Shown here one piece after another: positions 1 to 8,388 of a DNA stretch of 19,757 bases. Below the pieces are notes generated by a model. That model did no database searches. It saw only the letters and a program-made list of their open reading frames with translations, and was not told the origin of the DNA. The stretch comes from CAZLYK01 sp964563495 (lineage in GTDB: Bacteria > Acidobacteriota > Blastocatellia > RBC074). The stretch covers positions 1-19,757 of the forward strand of contig CAZLYK010000093.1 of NCBI GenBank assembly GCA_964563495.1, written 5' to 3'. Position numbers and translations under genes: made by a program. How positions within the stretch are numbered: the stretch's first letter is position 1; the number at the start of each line of letters is the position of its first letter.

Positions 1-1749
1 GCCGGATTGACTGCCGGATTGACTGGAGGACTGCGCACCACGGCCACGCGTGCGTTCCGGCCCAAGGTCGCCGGCGAGCACGAGGGGTCCCCACATAATC
101 GCGGTCACGCGCGGGTTATCCGCGAGCGGTTCCAGACGAAGCGTTTTCGGCAGCGTCAAGGCGACCGTGTCGCCGCTCTTCCATTTGCGCTTCAGTTCGA
201 TGTATGAGCCGGGAGCCGAAAGCTGCTTGACCGGCTGACCGTTGACCTTGACGGTGAAGCCGGCGCCTGCCCAACTCGGACGGCGCAACGCGAGCGTCAA
301 CTGTTTGGAGGCTGTTCGCGTGAGCTTCAGGTTTGCCGAATCACCTTCGGGGAAACTCGTCTCCATCGCCAGGTCCACGCCCGCCGCCTCCCACCTGGCC
401 GTCGATGGTGCGTAGAGGTTGACCCAGAGTTTGTCACCCGATTCATAGTACAGCCCGTCGCCGTGCAACGAGTGGCTTTCCATGCCGGAACCGACACAGC
501 AGGTGAAGCTGCCGAACATGTTCTGGTACTCGTGCTGGACTCCGCGTCCGACAGGCACCATATAACACGTTCGCCCGTCTTGAGGATCCATCGAAGCCAG
601 AATGTGATTGAACAAGGCGCGCTCGTGGAACTCGGCGTATTTGATGTCGGGATGAAGCGCGAAGAGTTTCCGCGTCATTTTAATCATGTTGTAGACGTTG
701 CAGGTCTCGGCAGTGCGCCCGTCGATCCGGTCGCTCAACTGATCGGGCGGCCCGAAGTATTCGTCCTTGCCGTGGCCGCCGGTGGCGAAGCTGTGATGGT
801 TGACCACTACGTCCCAGAAAAAGTGGGCGGCGTCACCGTCGGTTTTGTCACCCGCGTAAGCGTAACGCACGAGCGAGCCTTGAATCTTCGGTACCTGGGT
901 ATTGCCGTGCAGGCCCGGCAGGATGTTTTGCCCATGCGAGAGCGGATCGAGCACTGCGCGGTGATCGAAGCGATGCGACAGCGCGAGCCAGCGTTTGTCG
1001 CCCGTATCGGCATAGAGGTCGGCCAGCACTTCGGGCATGCCGCCAAACTCTGTGTTGAGCATCTTCTGCAACTGCGTGTCGTCCAGAGGGCCAAGAATCC
1101 CTTCGGCCCAGGCAGCGAACCTGATCTCGACCTCGAGCGCCGTACGATTGCCCGTGTAGCGGTACGCGTCGCGCAAGCCCGCAAAGGTTTTGTGCAACAC
1201 ATACCAGGGGGACCACAGTCCGTTCAGGTCAAAGGCCGCCGAGCGGATGTTGCCTTTCGAGACTTCGATAAACTGCTCCTTGCCGTGGATGAGCGCGCCC
1301 AGGTACCCGTCACCGTGCTTGTCCTGCACTTCTCTCAATTCACGGACGAGGTAATCGGCGCGCTCCTTGAACCGTGCATCGCCCGTCGCGGCGTACATCA
1401 TGCTCACGCCGGACAAGTAATGCCCGGCAATATGGCCCGTCAGGTTTTTACCGTCGCCGTCCCAACCGCCATACGGTTGCGCTTTCGGTTCCAGCCCGGC
1501 CCTCCTGCGATAAAACGCCAGCATGCGATCCGGCTCCAGTTTGAGCAGGTAGTCCGCATCCAGATCCTGGGCCTGTTTGAGCGGTCCGCCGGTCAGACGA
1601 ACGGCGGACAAGGGAAGGGGGCGGGCGATGTCGGGAACAGCGGGGGAAAAGGCTTTGTTGATCTGCTCGGCGCCGGCGGGGCCGGTGACGGCAGCAAACG
1701 CTACGATCCCAACTTGAACGGTAAACTTTTTGATTTGAGTTAGCGACAT
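1..1749 (-). CDS. Exported GH127/DUF1680 beta-L-arabinofuranosidase-like glycoside hydrolase (3' end outside window)
   Basis: The minus-strand frame is open from ATG at 1749 to the window edge, giving 583 residues without a stop, so the C-terminus is missing. A hydrophobic N-terminus (about residues 8-27, ending AGA) suggests Sec export. Family hallmarks seen: DGYLGAL near residue 150, LPGLHGNTQ near 280, a GG-x4-E-x-F motif with E330, AETC with E348 and C350, and TCCVGSGMESH with C417 and C418. In the characterised GH127 enzyme HypBA1, a Glu acts as acid/base and a Glu plus three Cys bind zinc, one Cys being the nucleophile. E330, E348, C350, C417 and C418 fit that set. The expected role is release of beta-linked L-arabinofuranose or a related sugar outside the cytoplasm, but DUF1680 substrates vary. 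GGAG lies 6 nt before the ATG. The last visible residues are a low-complexity Ser/Gln/Gly stretch. Confidence 0.9.
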   Translation of the reverse strand, partial: MSLTQIKKFTVQVGIVAFAAVTGPAGAEQINKAFSPAVPDIARPLPLSAVRLTGGPLKQAQDLDADYLLKLEPDRMLAFYRRRAGLEPKAQPYGGWDGDGKNLTGHIAGHYLSGVSMMYAATGDARFKERADYLVRELREVQDKHGDGYLGALIHGKEQFIEVSKGNIRSAAFDLNGLWSPWYVLHKTFAGLRDAYRYTGNRTALEVEIRFAAWAEGILGPLDDTQLQKMLNTEFGGMPEVLADLYADTGDKRWLALSHRFDHRAVLDPLSHGQNILPGLHGNTQVPKIQGSLVRYAYAGDKTDGDAAHFFWDVVVNHHSFATGGHGKDEYFGPPDQLSDRIDGRTAETCNVYNMIKMTRKLFALHPDIKYAEFHERALFNHILASMDPQDGRTCYMVPVGRGVQHEYQNMFGSFTCCVGSGMESHSLHGDGLYYESGDKLWVNLYAPSTARWEAAGVDLAMETSFPEGDSANLKLTRTASKQLTLALRRPSWAGAGFTVKVNGQPVKQLSAPGSYIELKRKWKSGDTVALTLPKTLRLEPLADNPRVTAIMWGPLVLAGDLGPERTRGRGAQSSSQSGSQSG

Positions 1750-1846
1750 TGAGCACTCCGCGCGGAAGGTAAAGGTGTCGAAAACAATGTTTGGTAGGAA
1801 ACGCTCATCGAGCCTCCGCCAAACCCGGGTACTTGGCTCAGGCTCC

Positions 1847-2071
1847 CTACAGCTCAGCGGTCTTTGCCGGCGGCAATTCAGCGGGCAGGCTGACCTCAAG
1901 CAATTCAAGCCCCGCGTCTGCCCGCAGAGTGTAATCCACACCCGCAGGGATGACGCAACTGTCGCCGGCCTGTAATGGATGATTTCCTTGTCCGCCGCTG
2001 TCTAACCCGAGTTCACCCCCGCAAGTCGATAAAGACCAAATCTGAATTAGCCCCCAATAAGCATCCCTCAG
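1847..2071 (-). pseudogene. C-terminal fragment of a cupin protein, possibly mannose-6-phosphate isomerase-like
   Basis: A minus-strand frame ending in TAG at 1847-1849 reads IQIWSLSTCGGELGL, then LQAGDSCVIPAG, then LELLEVSLPAEL. This is the pattern of the last beta strands of a cupin domain, as in the C-terminus of class I phosphomannose isomerases or other sugar-related cupins. The frame is closed by TAA at 2072-2074 after about 75 codons, has no credible start or ribosome site, and no upstream part of a cupin is visible. It is best read as a decayed remnant on the same strand as, and just upstream of, the GH127 gene. Its assignment rests on motif resemblance only. A short intact gene of unknown function is a less likely alternative. 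Confidence 0.5.
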
Positions 2072-2086
2072 TTATTGCCGCTATCA

Positions 2087-2156
2087 CTGTCAAGTTTACA
2101 AGACGTTATGTAAAGTCTGCTTGACAGATTGTCGAATATATGCGACATTTTTGTCG
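2087..2156 (+). promoter_or_regulatory. Nested inverted repeats and putative promoter/operator of the membrane protein-XRE pair
   Basis: Upstream of the start at 2186 lie an outer 8-bp perfect inverted repeat (CTGTCAAG 2087-2094, CTTGACAG 2120-2127), an inner 6-bp one (TTTACA 2095-2100, TGTAAA 2109-2114) and a near-perfect 18-bp palindrome TGTCGAATATATGCGACA (2130-2147). A further TGTCG half-site sits at 2152-2156. The right outer arm contains a consensus -35 TTGACA (2121-2126), but the hexamer 17 nt downstream (GACATT) is a weak -10. The arrangement suits autoregulation by the XRE protein encoded downstream; that link is inference. Confidence 0.5.
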
Positions 2157-2185
2157 TAGCAAGAATACCCATGATGGAGGCGACA

Positions 2186-2575
2186 ATGAGCAAAAAGAAT
2201 TCGAAACGTGTTTTCAGCAGCGTGTTAGTAGCAGTGGCAGTACTGATGGGCAGCGTTATTTTCGTTTCGTGGTTGCTGGAGAGACAGGACTTGAGTGCGG
2301 TGGTTCGTTTTGGCCTGGTGCTGATTCCAGTGGTTGCTTACATTTTTTGTCTGGGCAGTTACCTGCGGCTGATCCGGCTAGCTGATGAATTGGAGCGGCG
2401 CATTCATTTGGAAGCATTGGCGATTGCCTTTCCGGGTTCAGCTGTCGCGGTTTTTGCGTGTGAGTATTTGCGGAAAGGCGGTTTCATCTCTCAATTCAAA
2501 CCCGATTACGTTCTGCTGATTATGCTGTCGCTTTGGGCGGTTGGCTACTTCATTGCGAGGATGCGTTTCCAATGA
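2186..2575 (+). CDS. Small four-helix membrane protein paired with an XRE regulator
   Basis: The start is ATG 2186 (129 residues), because GGAGG at 2176-2180 sits 5 nt before it; an upstream in-frame start at 2129 lacks this. The sequence has about four hydrophobic segments (roughly residues 11-30, 37-55, 72-92 and 105-123) with a charged cytoplasmic-type motif, RLADELERRIHLEAL, between the second and third. It ends in a basic tail. No enzymatic motif is visible. The stop overlaps the start of the next gene (ATGA), so the two are translated together. Small membrane proteins of this shape next to YozG-like XRE regulators are a recurrent pair in bacteria, but their function is not known to me. 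The cassette is visibly more AT-rich than its neighbours, which hints at separate acquisition. Confidence 0.8.
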   Translation: MSKKNSKRVFSSVLVAVAVLMGSVIFVSWLLERQDLSAVVRFGLVLIPVVAYIFCLGSYLRLIRLADELERRIHLEALAIAFPGSAVAVFACEYLRKGGFISQFKPDYVLLIMLSLWAVGYFIARMRFQ

Positions 2576-2790
2576 AGAACCGGCTGAAGGTAATTCGCGC
2601 CGAGCGCAACTGGTCGCAGGCTGATCTGGCCGACAGGCTGGGCGTCTCGCGCCAGACCATCAATGCGATAGAGACCGGGAAGTATGATCCGAGTCTGCCG
2701 CTGGCGTTCAAGATCGCGCGGCTGGTAAAGCTTAAGATCGAGGATATCTTTCAACTCGACCAGGACGAGATGCCGAGCGATACCGGCTGA
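2572..2790 (+). CDS. Small XRE-family helix-turn-helix transcriptional regulator
   Basis: This 72-residue protein consists almost entirely of one HTH_3/XRE domain: RAERNWSQADLADRLGVSRQT forms helices 2-3, followed by INAIETGKYDPSLPLAFKIARL and a short acidic tail (EDIFQLDQDE). The start is ATG 2572, in a 4-bp ATGA overlap with the membrane protein gene, with GAGG at 2557-2560 upstream. Longer in-frame starts (from 2533) would lie inside the preceding gene. Its compact form resembles the YozG/YgzD-like regulators that repress their own operon. The palindromes at 2087-2156 are the natural candidate binding sites. Only 49 bp separate its stop from the stop of the convergent DUF5107 gene, and no strong terminator is visible there. 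Confidence 0.88.
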   Translation: MKNRLKVIRAERNWSQADLADRLGVSRQTINAIETGKYDPSLPLAFKIARLVKLKIEDIFQLDQDEMPSDTG

Positions 2791-2839
2791 GAGGGTTGAG
2801 AACGCTCCGTATTCTGATGATTGGGATGACGAACCCTGA

Positions 2840-5800
2840 TTAACGAGACAGCCGTTTCAACTCGGTTCGCGCGCTGTCGTTGGCCGGGTCAATTTGCAGC
2901 GCACGCTGGAAGGCTGCGCGCGCCTGCTCATTCCGTCCCAACGCCTTCAATCCCCATCCGGCCAAGAGAAAACGCAGGGCGCCGTGGGGCGGTGTCGGCT
3001 CAGCGGTCCGGACCTGTTGTTCGTCATTCAGCCGGGCCAGGCGTTGGTAAAGGGCGCGGGCTTCGGCCTTGCGCCCGAGGTGATCGAGCGCGACGGCTTT
3101 GTAGTAATAATGCTCAGACCATGGTTCTTCCGGCTGGGTCGGGGAATTGAGCTCCTCCTCGGCTGCGCGCCGCCACCAGTTCCCGGCTTGATCATGTCTG
3201 CCCGCGGCTTCGAATTCGCGAGCTGCCGCGACGTACTCGCGGGCCTGCGATTGCAGCGCCGGTCGGCCAACGCCGAAGTTGGGTGGATACTCCGTTGCTT
3301 TGATGTATGCAGCGGCGGCGCGAGCATGCAGCCCGGCTCGCTCATGCCGTTTGGCCAGCGCCAGGTGTGCGCGGCGGTAAAGCCCGAGTGCCTCCTCCTC
3401 TCCCTCGCCTGAAGTGAAGGTATGGCGCGCGAGCAGTCCGAGGGCCTCGGCAAAACGCCCCGCGTCCACGTAGGCGGCCGCCAGCGATTGCAGCAACGCC
3501 GGGCGGGCGAGGGCTTGCTCGGTTGCGCCTTCGATCAGTTTGATCCGGCGCTCAGTCTGCTTCATCTCGGCGAGCAACTGATCGAGCTCCAGGTATAGAT
3601 GATAATCGTCCGGGGCAAGCGAGACGGCGCGCCCCAGCTCCGCCGCGGCCTCTTCTTTCCTGCCTTCGACCAGTGCCAGTGCTCGCGCGTAGTTGCGATG
3701 CGCAATGACATTGTTCGCGTCGAAACGCACGGCGATACGCCAGGCTGCCAATGCTTCGTTGAGCCGTAGCTTCGAGGCAAGAGCGTTGCCGAGGTAGTAG
3801 GCCGCGCGGCCATCGTCCGGTTTAGCTTTGAGCGCAGCCTGCAAAACGGTTATCTCTTCAAGACGGTGGGGAAAGACGTAAGCCGGATCAGCCTTCGCCG
3901 CCGCGGCCGCCATTTGATCGGAGGATGGGCTCAGCAGGTAGAGCAGGATTGGATGGGGCTGCTGCTTTTGACGATTGGCTATTTCATCAAACCCGCTTTC
4001 GGCCAATGCCTGCGCCTCCGAGCGTCCGAGGGCGGCATAGTCAAAGACTAACTCGAGCAGTGCATCACTCTCACGCGATAACAAGCGCCACAATTCGGTC
4101 CATCCGCGTTCTGCTTCGGCCTCCTGTTTTCGCTCTTTAAGAATGTTGTACCGTTCGTGCAAGGCAAAGTAATCAATCGGCATCTCCCGGACAACTTCGT
4201 CAATCCGGGCTTGCGCCGCATCGAGCCTTCCCGCACGACGCTCGGCCACAGCCAGCACCGTTCGCGCCTTCAGGTCGCGCGGGTCGAGCCGCACTGCCTG
4301 TGAGAGGTGCTCCAACGCTCCGTCAATGCTGTCGGCGGCCAGGTATATCTCGCCAAGCAGATAGCGCGCCGGCGATTCGCGGTGTCCGGCGCGGACGCAC
4401 CACGCCAACTGTTCGATGGCCTCTCCCTCACGCTTCTGCGCCCGCCGCACGAGCGCGAGATAGTAGTGCGCATCGCCCGCGTCACGGTTGCGCCGCAGAG
4501 CCGATTCCAAATGTTCCGACGACCGCTCGTATTCACCGCTCCGGTAGAAGGATAAGCCGAGCGCGATGTGTGCCGGCGCATAGCCCGGGTCGAGCTTCAA
4601 CGCTTCGTTGTAGGCGGCGCGCGCGGCCGGTTCGTTGCTCTTCTTGTCCGCGGCCAAGCCGGCAAGATAGGCCCGCTCGGCGCTCATCGGCGCCGGCCGG
4701 TCCGGCAGCGGGCGCGTCGCCGGATTGAAATCGGGGTTCCCGTCGGGCGGAGAATCGGTATAGTAGTGGACCAACTCGCGCCCGTCTTTCGCTCTGATTC
4801 TGACAACGATGACCGATGGCGCGGGCAGCTTCACCGTCGCCGCAAATGGCGCCGCCGGCGTGAGGTTGATCCGTGACGAGTGAACAAGCTTGCCCGAAGC
4901 CGCGACGGTCAATTCGGCATCGTCGAACTTCGCGCCGGCGTTGGCGGTGATTCGCGCCTGGTCTTCGATCACCTCTACGCGCAGTGCCGCGTCCTTGGTC
5001 ACTTTATTGAACCCGCCGCCGAGCCTGTCCAACGGGAACCAGTACTCGGTGAAACGCTCGACTCGGTGCGGCGCGATCAATTCATGTTCCATCTGTGTCT
5101 CGAATCGGCCGGCCTGGAATTCAACATATTGTCCGTCATGGTCGGTCAACTTCTCGATCCAAATCCTGCCGGCGTCATCTGTCCCCCAGGTCCAGGTCTT
5201 CTTGCCCGGCAGTTCGCGGTGGTCGGCGACGTGGGCGATGCCCCAGTCGGATTTTTCGTAGTAGACGCCGAAAAAATCGCGCCGCGAATCACGCGCGAAG
5301 AGCGAGAGCGCGTTGGTCACTTCGCGATACGTGCCCAGATCAACGCCTTTTTGTTTGGGAAACGAGAAGACCGGCCAGAAGGCGTGCGGGTAGGCTTCGC
5401 GCATCGGGTAGATGAAGCGCAGATCGTCCGTCGCGTGAGCCGCCGCCGTGGCCCAGAACCAATACCGTCCGGGCGTTTCGCGCCGGTTATTGAGCGTGAC
5501 TTCGGTTTCGACCACTTTCCAACCGGGCCGCAGCCGGATCGCCACCGCCCATTGCATGCGCTGGACACGTTCGGTCTCGCCGACGATCACCGCCGCGCTG
5601 CCGTCGGCTTCCGTCCGTGTCACGTAATCCACCGGCGAAACGGTGGTGAGCGTGTGCCCATCAGGAAAATTCCATTCGATTCCTCCGCTCGTCCAAGCCC
5701 CGCGAATACCGACCATCGCGTATTTGACAACGTGATTGGTATAGAGCGCATCGCGCCCCGCCACCTTATCGTAGATAGCATAGAGCTTGCCGCCCAATTC

Positions 5801-6121
5801 GGGCAGCACCGTCACGCGCAGGTACTCATTTTCGAGAAAGACGGCGTTGTAGGCTTTGTCCACACGCCGGTTGGTCAGGTTGTCGAGCAGCGGGTAGGGG
5901 TAAGACGGTCTGCCTCTTGTCCGCGGACGGTCGAAGAGCGGCGGGTTCGGGTCGGGCGGACCGAGTTCGTAGGTCGGGATCGTGAGCGGCGCTTCCCAGA
6001 CGCGCGCGCCGGCATTGGTTGATTGCGCCGGTGCGAAAGTGACCAGACCGGAGGTTGTCAACAGCAACAACCAAAAGCAAGCCAACCTCCGTCGGATAAG
6101 ACTGAGCTTCTGACGGTTCAT
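2840..6121 (-). CDS. Exported DUF5107 domain protein with a long TPR array
   Basis: The product is 1093 residues from ATG 6121, chosen because GGAG lies 7 nt upstream; an in-frame start at 6163 has no such site. Residues 1-33 are a signal peptide (RRR, hydrophobic core, FAPAQS). Residues about 40-400 form a beta-rich domain of the DUF5107 type, with motifs YPYPLLDNLT, LENEYLRVTVLPELGGKLYAIYDK, SGGIEWNFP and TEYWFPL that resemble the galactose-mutarotase-like sugar-binding fold. A beta-sandwich-like linker follows, then at least ten TPR-like helical repeats from about residue 480 to the end (for example YAPAHIALGLSFYRSGEYE, PARYLLGEIYLAADSIDGA). DUF5107-TPR proteins of about 1100 residues are known from Bacteroidetes and Acidobacteria. 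The substrate is unknown; binding of a glycan by the first domain with TPR-mediated assembly is inference. Confidence 0.85.
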   Translation of the reverse strand: MNRQKLSLIRRRLACFWLLLLTTSGLVTFAPAQSTNAGARVWEAPLTIPTYELGPPDPNPPLFDRPRTRGRPSYPYPLLDNLTNRRVDKAYNAVFLENEYLRVTVLPELGGKLYAIYDKVAGRDALYTNHVVKYAMVGIRGAWTSGGIEWNFPDGHTLTTVSPVDYVTRTEADGSAAVIVGETERVQRMQWAVAIRLRPGWKVVETEVTLNNRRETPGRYWFWATAAAHATDDLRFIYPMREAYPHAFWPVFSFPKQKGVDLGTYREVTNALSLFARDSRRDFFGVYYEKSDWGIAHVADHRELPGKKTWTWGTDDAGRIWIEKLTDHDGQYVEFQAGRFETQMEHELIAPHRVERFTEYWFPLDRLGGGFNKVTKDAALRVEVIEDQARITANAGAKFDDAELTVAASGKLVHSSRINLTPAAPFAATVKLPAPSVIVVRIRAKDGRELVHYYTDSPPDGNPDFNPATRPLPDRPAPMSAERAYLAGLAADKKSNEPAARAAYNEALKLDPGYAPAHIALGLSFYRSGEYERSSEHLESALRRNRDAGDAHYYLALVRRAQKREGEAIEQLAWCVRAGHRESPARYLLGEIYLAADSIDGALEHLSQAVRLDPRDLKARTVLAVAERRAGRLDAAQARIDEVVREMPIDYFALHERYNILKERKQEAEAERGWTELWRLLSRESDALLELVFDYAALGRSEAQALAESGFDEIANRQKQQPHPILLYLLSPSSDQMAAAAAKADPAYVFPHRLEEITVLQAALKAKPDDGRAAYYLGNALASKLRLNEALAAWRIAVRFDANNVIAHRNYARALALVEGRKEEAAAELGRAVSLAPDDYHLYLELDQLLAEMKQTERRIKLIEGATEQALARPALLQSLAAAYVDAGRFAEALGLLARHTFTSGEGEEEALGLYRRAHLALAKRHERAGLHARAAAAYIKATEYPPNFGVGRPALQSQAREYVAAAREFEAAGRHDQAGNWWRRAAEEELNSPTQPEEPWSEHYYYKAVALDHLGRKAEARALYQRLARLNDEQQVRTAEPTPPHGALRFLLAGWGLKALGRNEQARAAFQRALQIDPANDSARTELKRLSR

Positions 6122-6173
6122 TTGAATTCTCCAGCTATGTCGGCGGCTGACCGATCTCGTCAACCGAGATTCG

Positions 6174-6206
6174 TTTATCTTCTATTTATCCGACACGTGC
6201 TAAAAT
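6174..6206 (+). promoter_or_regulatory. Promoter with 11-bp-spaced TTTATC direct repeat before the response regulator
   Basis: TTTATC occurs at 6174-6179 and 6185-6190, exactly 11 bp apart, followed after 10 nt by TAAAAT (6201-6206), a good -10. No -35 hexamer is present where one would be expected; the repeat occupies that place. Direct repeats with 11-bp period are the usual binding sites of OmpR/PhoB-family regulators, and this layout fits activation. The same block recurs at 8389-8421. The predicted start of transcription is near 6213, which supports the GTG 6250 start of the regulator gene. Confidence 0.7.
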
Positions 6207-6249
6207 TTGCAAGGCTTTGAAGGCAGTTATCTTAAGACGGGGTGGCGGA

Positions 6250-6939
6250 GTGAGAATCTTACTGGTTGAGGACGAACCTGATGCAGCGCGGATACTGGCG
6301 AAAGGGCTGCGTGAGCAGACATATGCCGTTGATCTGGCCGCCGACGGCGAAGCGGCGATTTATCAGGCGAGCATCAACGACTATGACCTGGTTATTCTGG
6401 ACATCATGCTGCCGAAGCGGAACGGGTTTGAAGTTTGCCGTGAAATCCGGGCCTCCGGATCGGCTGTTCCGGTCCTCATGCTGACTGCGCGCGACGCCGT
6501 TGAGGATCGCATCACCGGACTGGACACGGGCGCGGATGATTACCTGATCAAGCCATTTGACTTTGACGAACTGCTGGCGCGAGCGCGGGCATTGCTGCGG
6601 CGCAGCCCGGCCCTGCGGCCTGAGAGGATCGAAATCGGCGACCTGGTGATTGACACGCGAACTCGACGCGTCGAACGGGCGGGACAACCGATCCAACTCA
6701 CCGCCAAAGAGTATGCCATGCTCGATTGCCTGGCGCGCCGAGCCGGCCAGATTTTGACGCGGGCGGAAATCGCCGAACACGTCTGGGATGAAAGCTACGA
6801 CCCTTTCTCAAATCTGATCGAAGTCTACATTCAGCGTCTGCGGCGTAAAATTGACGGCGGGAGCGGGCAGAAGCTGATTCGCACGCTGCGGGGCGAAGGG
6901 TATAAGCTGACGGCAGAAGGTGAGGAACCCGATGTTTGA
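6250..6939 (+). CDS. OmpR-family response regulator
   Basis: This 229-residue protein has an N-terminal receiver domain (RILLVEDE with acidic residues E7 and D8, phosphoacceptor D51 in VILDIMLP, conserved Thr in MLTARD, Lys in YLIKPF) and a C-terminal winged-helix DNA-binding domain (LTAKEYAMLDCLARRAGQIL, then EVYIQRLRRKID and IRTLRGEGYKL). I choose GTG 6250: it directly begins the receiver domain, has GGGGTGG just upstream, and leaves a leader of about 37 nt from the predicted transcription start. ATG 6217 would leave only a few nt of leader. It overlaps the kinase gene by 8 bp and presumably receives phosphate from it. The receiver and winged-helix sequences are of the QseB/CopR/CusR-like subgroup. 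The direct repeat at 6174-6190 suggests positive autoregulation. Confidence 0.93.
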   Translation: MRILLVEDEPDAARILAKGLREQTYAVDLAADGEAAIYQASINDYDLVILDIMLPKRNGFEVCREIRASGSAVPVLMLTARDAVEDRITGLDTGADDYLIKPFDFDELLARARALLRRSPALRPERIEIGDLVIDTRTRRVERAGQPIQLTAKEYAMLDCLARRAGQILTRAEIAEHVWDESYDPFSNLIEVYIQRLRRKIDGGSGQKLIRTLRGEGYKLTAEGEEPDV

Positions 6940-8362
6940 TTCGGTGCGGATGAAATTGACACTCTGGTACACGGGTGTGCTGGCGCTCGTGCTCGTGCTT
7001 TTCTGCCTTGGCATCTACACGCTCATGGGGCGTAAGCTCTCCACCCGGATGGATGCGAATCTGCGGACGGGGATCGAAGGCATGAACCGGCTGTTTATTC
7101 ACGAGAAGGACGAAGGCGAGACGGATCAATACTCGGCTCGCAGTGTCCTGCGAAAATCCTACTTTCCGCGCCAGGCCGTCGCCTTCTACGATGCGCAGGA
7201 AAATCTCCTGGCGGACAAACCTCTGGGTGAAGAAGTCTTCGCGCGCCTTCCGGATTCTTTTACTGCACGGACGGACAATACGATTCAGTTCTACACGCTG
7301 CCGGCAGCCGGGGCAGGGGGTGACGACGGCCTGCGTGTCGCGGCTTATCGCATGACCGCGCCGTCGATGAAATCGCCGTGCTATGTCGTCATCACCGAAC
7401 CGCTCTCCGACTTAGCGGATGATCTCGAACTGCTGCGGGGCATTCTCTATGTCGCTGTGCCGGCGGCGCTGGCGCTGGCAGGGCTCGGCGGGTGGTTCCT
7501 CGCACGCAAAAGCCTCGCGCCGGTCGTGGCCATGTCGGAGAGCGCGCACCGGATCGGAGCGGGAAATCTCGATGAGCGATTGCCCGTGGCTAATCCGCGT
7601 GATGAACTCGGACAACTGGCCGCAACCTTCAACGAGTTGCTCGCTCGCCTGGATGACGCTTTCCTGCAGCAGCGGCGATTTATGGCCGATGCCTCGCACG
7701 AATTGCGCACGCCGCTTTCGGTCATGCACACGACGGCGGAAGTGACGCTCGCGGGAGAGAAGCGCGAAGAGAGTGAGTACCGTGACGCGGTCTCGATGAT
7801 GGGCGCGCAGACGCGGCGGATGAGGCGCATTGTCGAGGATATGTTCACCCTCGCGCGCGCCGATGCCGGGCATCACCCGCTGGAGCGGACAGATTTCTAC
7901 CTGGATGAACTGGTGGAGGAGACGGCGCGCGCGGCGAGCGTGCTGGCTACGCACAAGGGCGTTAGGATTGAGGTCACGGCCTCAGCCGAGACCCCCTACC
8001 GCGGCGATGAGGGCCTGCTGAGACAGATGCTGCTCAACCTGCTCGATAATGCGATCAAATATACCCCGGCGAACGGTACCGTTCGAGTGAGTCTCACTTC
8101 GCCAGACTCAACCTATCAAATCGAGGTCGCGGATACGGGAACAGGCATCCCCCCACAAGCGCAGCCGCACATCTTCAAGCGATTCTACCGCGTCGATAAA
8201 GCTCGTTCGCGAAACGGGGCCGGAGATAAGGGCGGCGCCGGGCTGGGGCTTTCGATTGCGCAATGGATCGCCGAAGCTCACGACGGACGGCTCGTGCTGC
8301 GCCATTCCGATGAGACCGGAAGCATCTTTGTCGCCTGCTTGCCCGCCTCCAGCCGGCGATGA
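6932..8362 (+). CDS. Membrane sensor histidine kinase
   Basis: The 476-residue protein starts at ATG 6932, with GAGG 6 nt upstream, and overlaps the regulator gene by 8 bp. Domain order: TM1 (about residues 9-32), a periplasmic sensor region of about 135 residues with no family I recognise, TM2 (about 170-190), a HAMP linker (SAHRIGAGNLDERLPV), and a HisKA domain with FMADASHELRTPLSVM (phosphoacceptor H256). The HATPase_c domain follows, with N box NLLDNAIKYTP, F box FKRFYRVD, and G boxes DTGTGIPP and GGAGLGLSIAQWIAEAH. All catalytic boxes are intact. The layout is that of CusS/QseC-like kinases, but no metal-binding cluster is evident in the sensor region, so the signal is unknown. Its partner is the upstream regulator, and the PepSY domains of the downstream product could act near its sensor domain. 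Confidence 0.93.
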   Translation: MFDSVRMKLTLWYTGVLALVLVLFCLGIYTLMGRKLSTRMDANLRTGIEGMNRLFIHEKDEGETDQYSARSVLRKSYFPRQAVAFYDAQENLLADKPLGEEVFARLPDSFTARTDNTIQFYTLPAAGAGGDDGLRVAAYRMTAPSMKSPCYVVITEPLSDLADDLELLRGILYVAVPAALALAGLGGWFLARKSLAPVVAMSESAHRIGAGNLDERLPVANPRDELGQLAATFNELLARLDDAFLQQRRFMADASHELRTPLSVMHTTAEVTLAGEKREESEYRDAVSMMGAQTRRMRRIVEDMFTLARADAGHHPLERTDFYLDELVEETARAASVLATHKGVRIEVTASAETPYRGDEGLLRQMLLNLLDNAIKYTPANGTVRVSLTSPDSTYQIEVADTGTGIPPQAQPHIFKRFYRVDKARSRNGAGDKGGAGLGLSIAQWIAEAHDGRLVLRHSDETGSIFVACLPASSRR

Positions 8363-8388
8363 CATTCTCCACAAATTCTACACCCTCG

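Noticed and set aside
1..24. Tandem 12-bp duplication (GCCGGATTGACT twice)
   Set aside because: It simply encodes the Ser/Gln/Gly low-complexity stretch of the GH127 protein and lies at the window edge.
463..1743. 426-codon open frame on the plus strand
   Set aside because: It lies antisense to the GH127 gene, whose minus-strand frame carries all family motifs; the plus-strand translation shows no recognisable domain.
1775..1975. 66-codon plus-strand open frame in the spacer upstream of GH127
   Set aside because: No ribosome site or domain; the opposite strand shows the better supported cupin remnant.
2791..2839. AGGGTT/AACCCT inverted repeat between the XRE and DUF5107 genes as a terminator
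   Set aside because: Only 6 bp, with a 34-nt loop and no T run; too weak to call.
4880..6022. 380-codon open frame on the plus strand
   Set aside because: Antisense shadow of the DUF5107 domain in GC-rich DNA, with no ribosome site or known motif.
6217..6249. ATG 6217 as start of the response regulator
   Set aside because: It would add 11 residues not belonging to the receiver fold and leave only a few nt of leader after the predicted -10; GTG 6250 has a better ribosome site.
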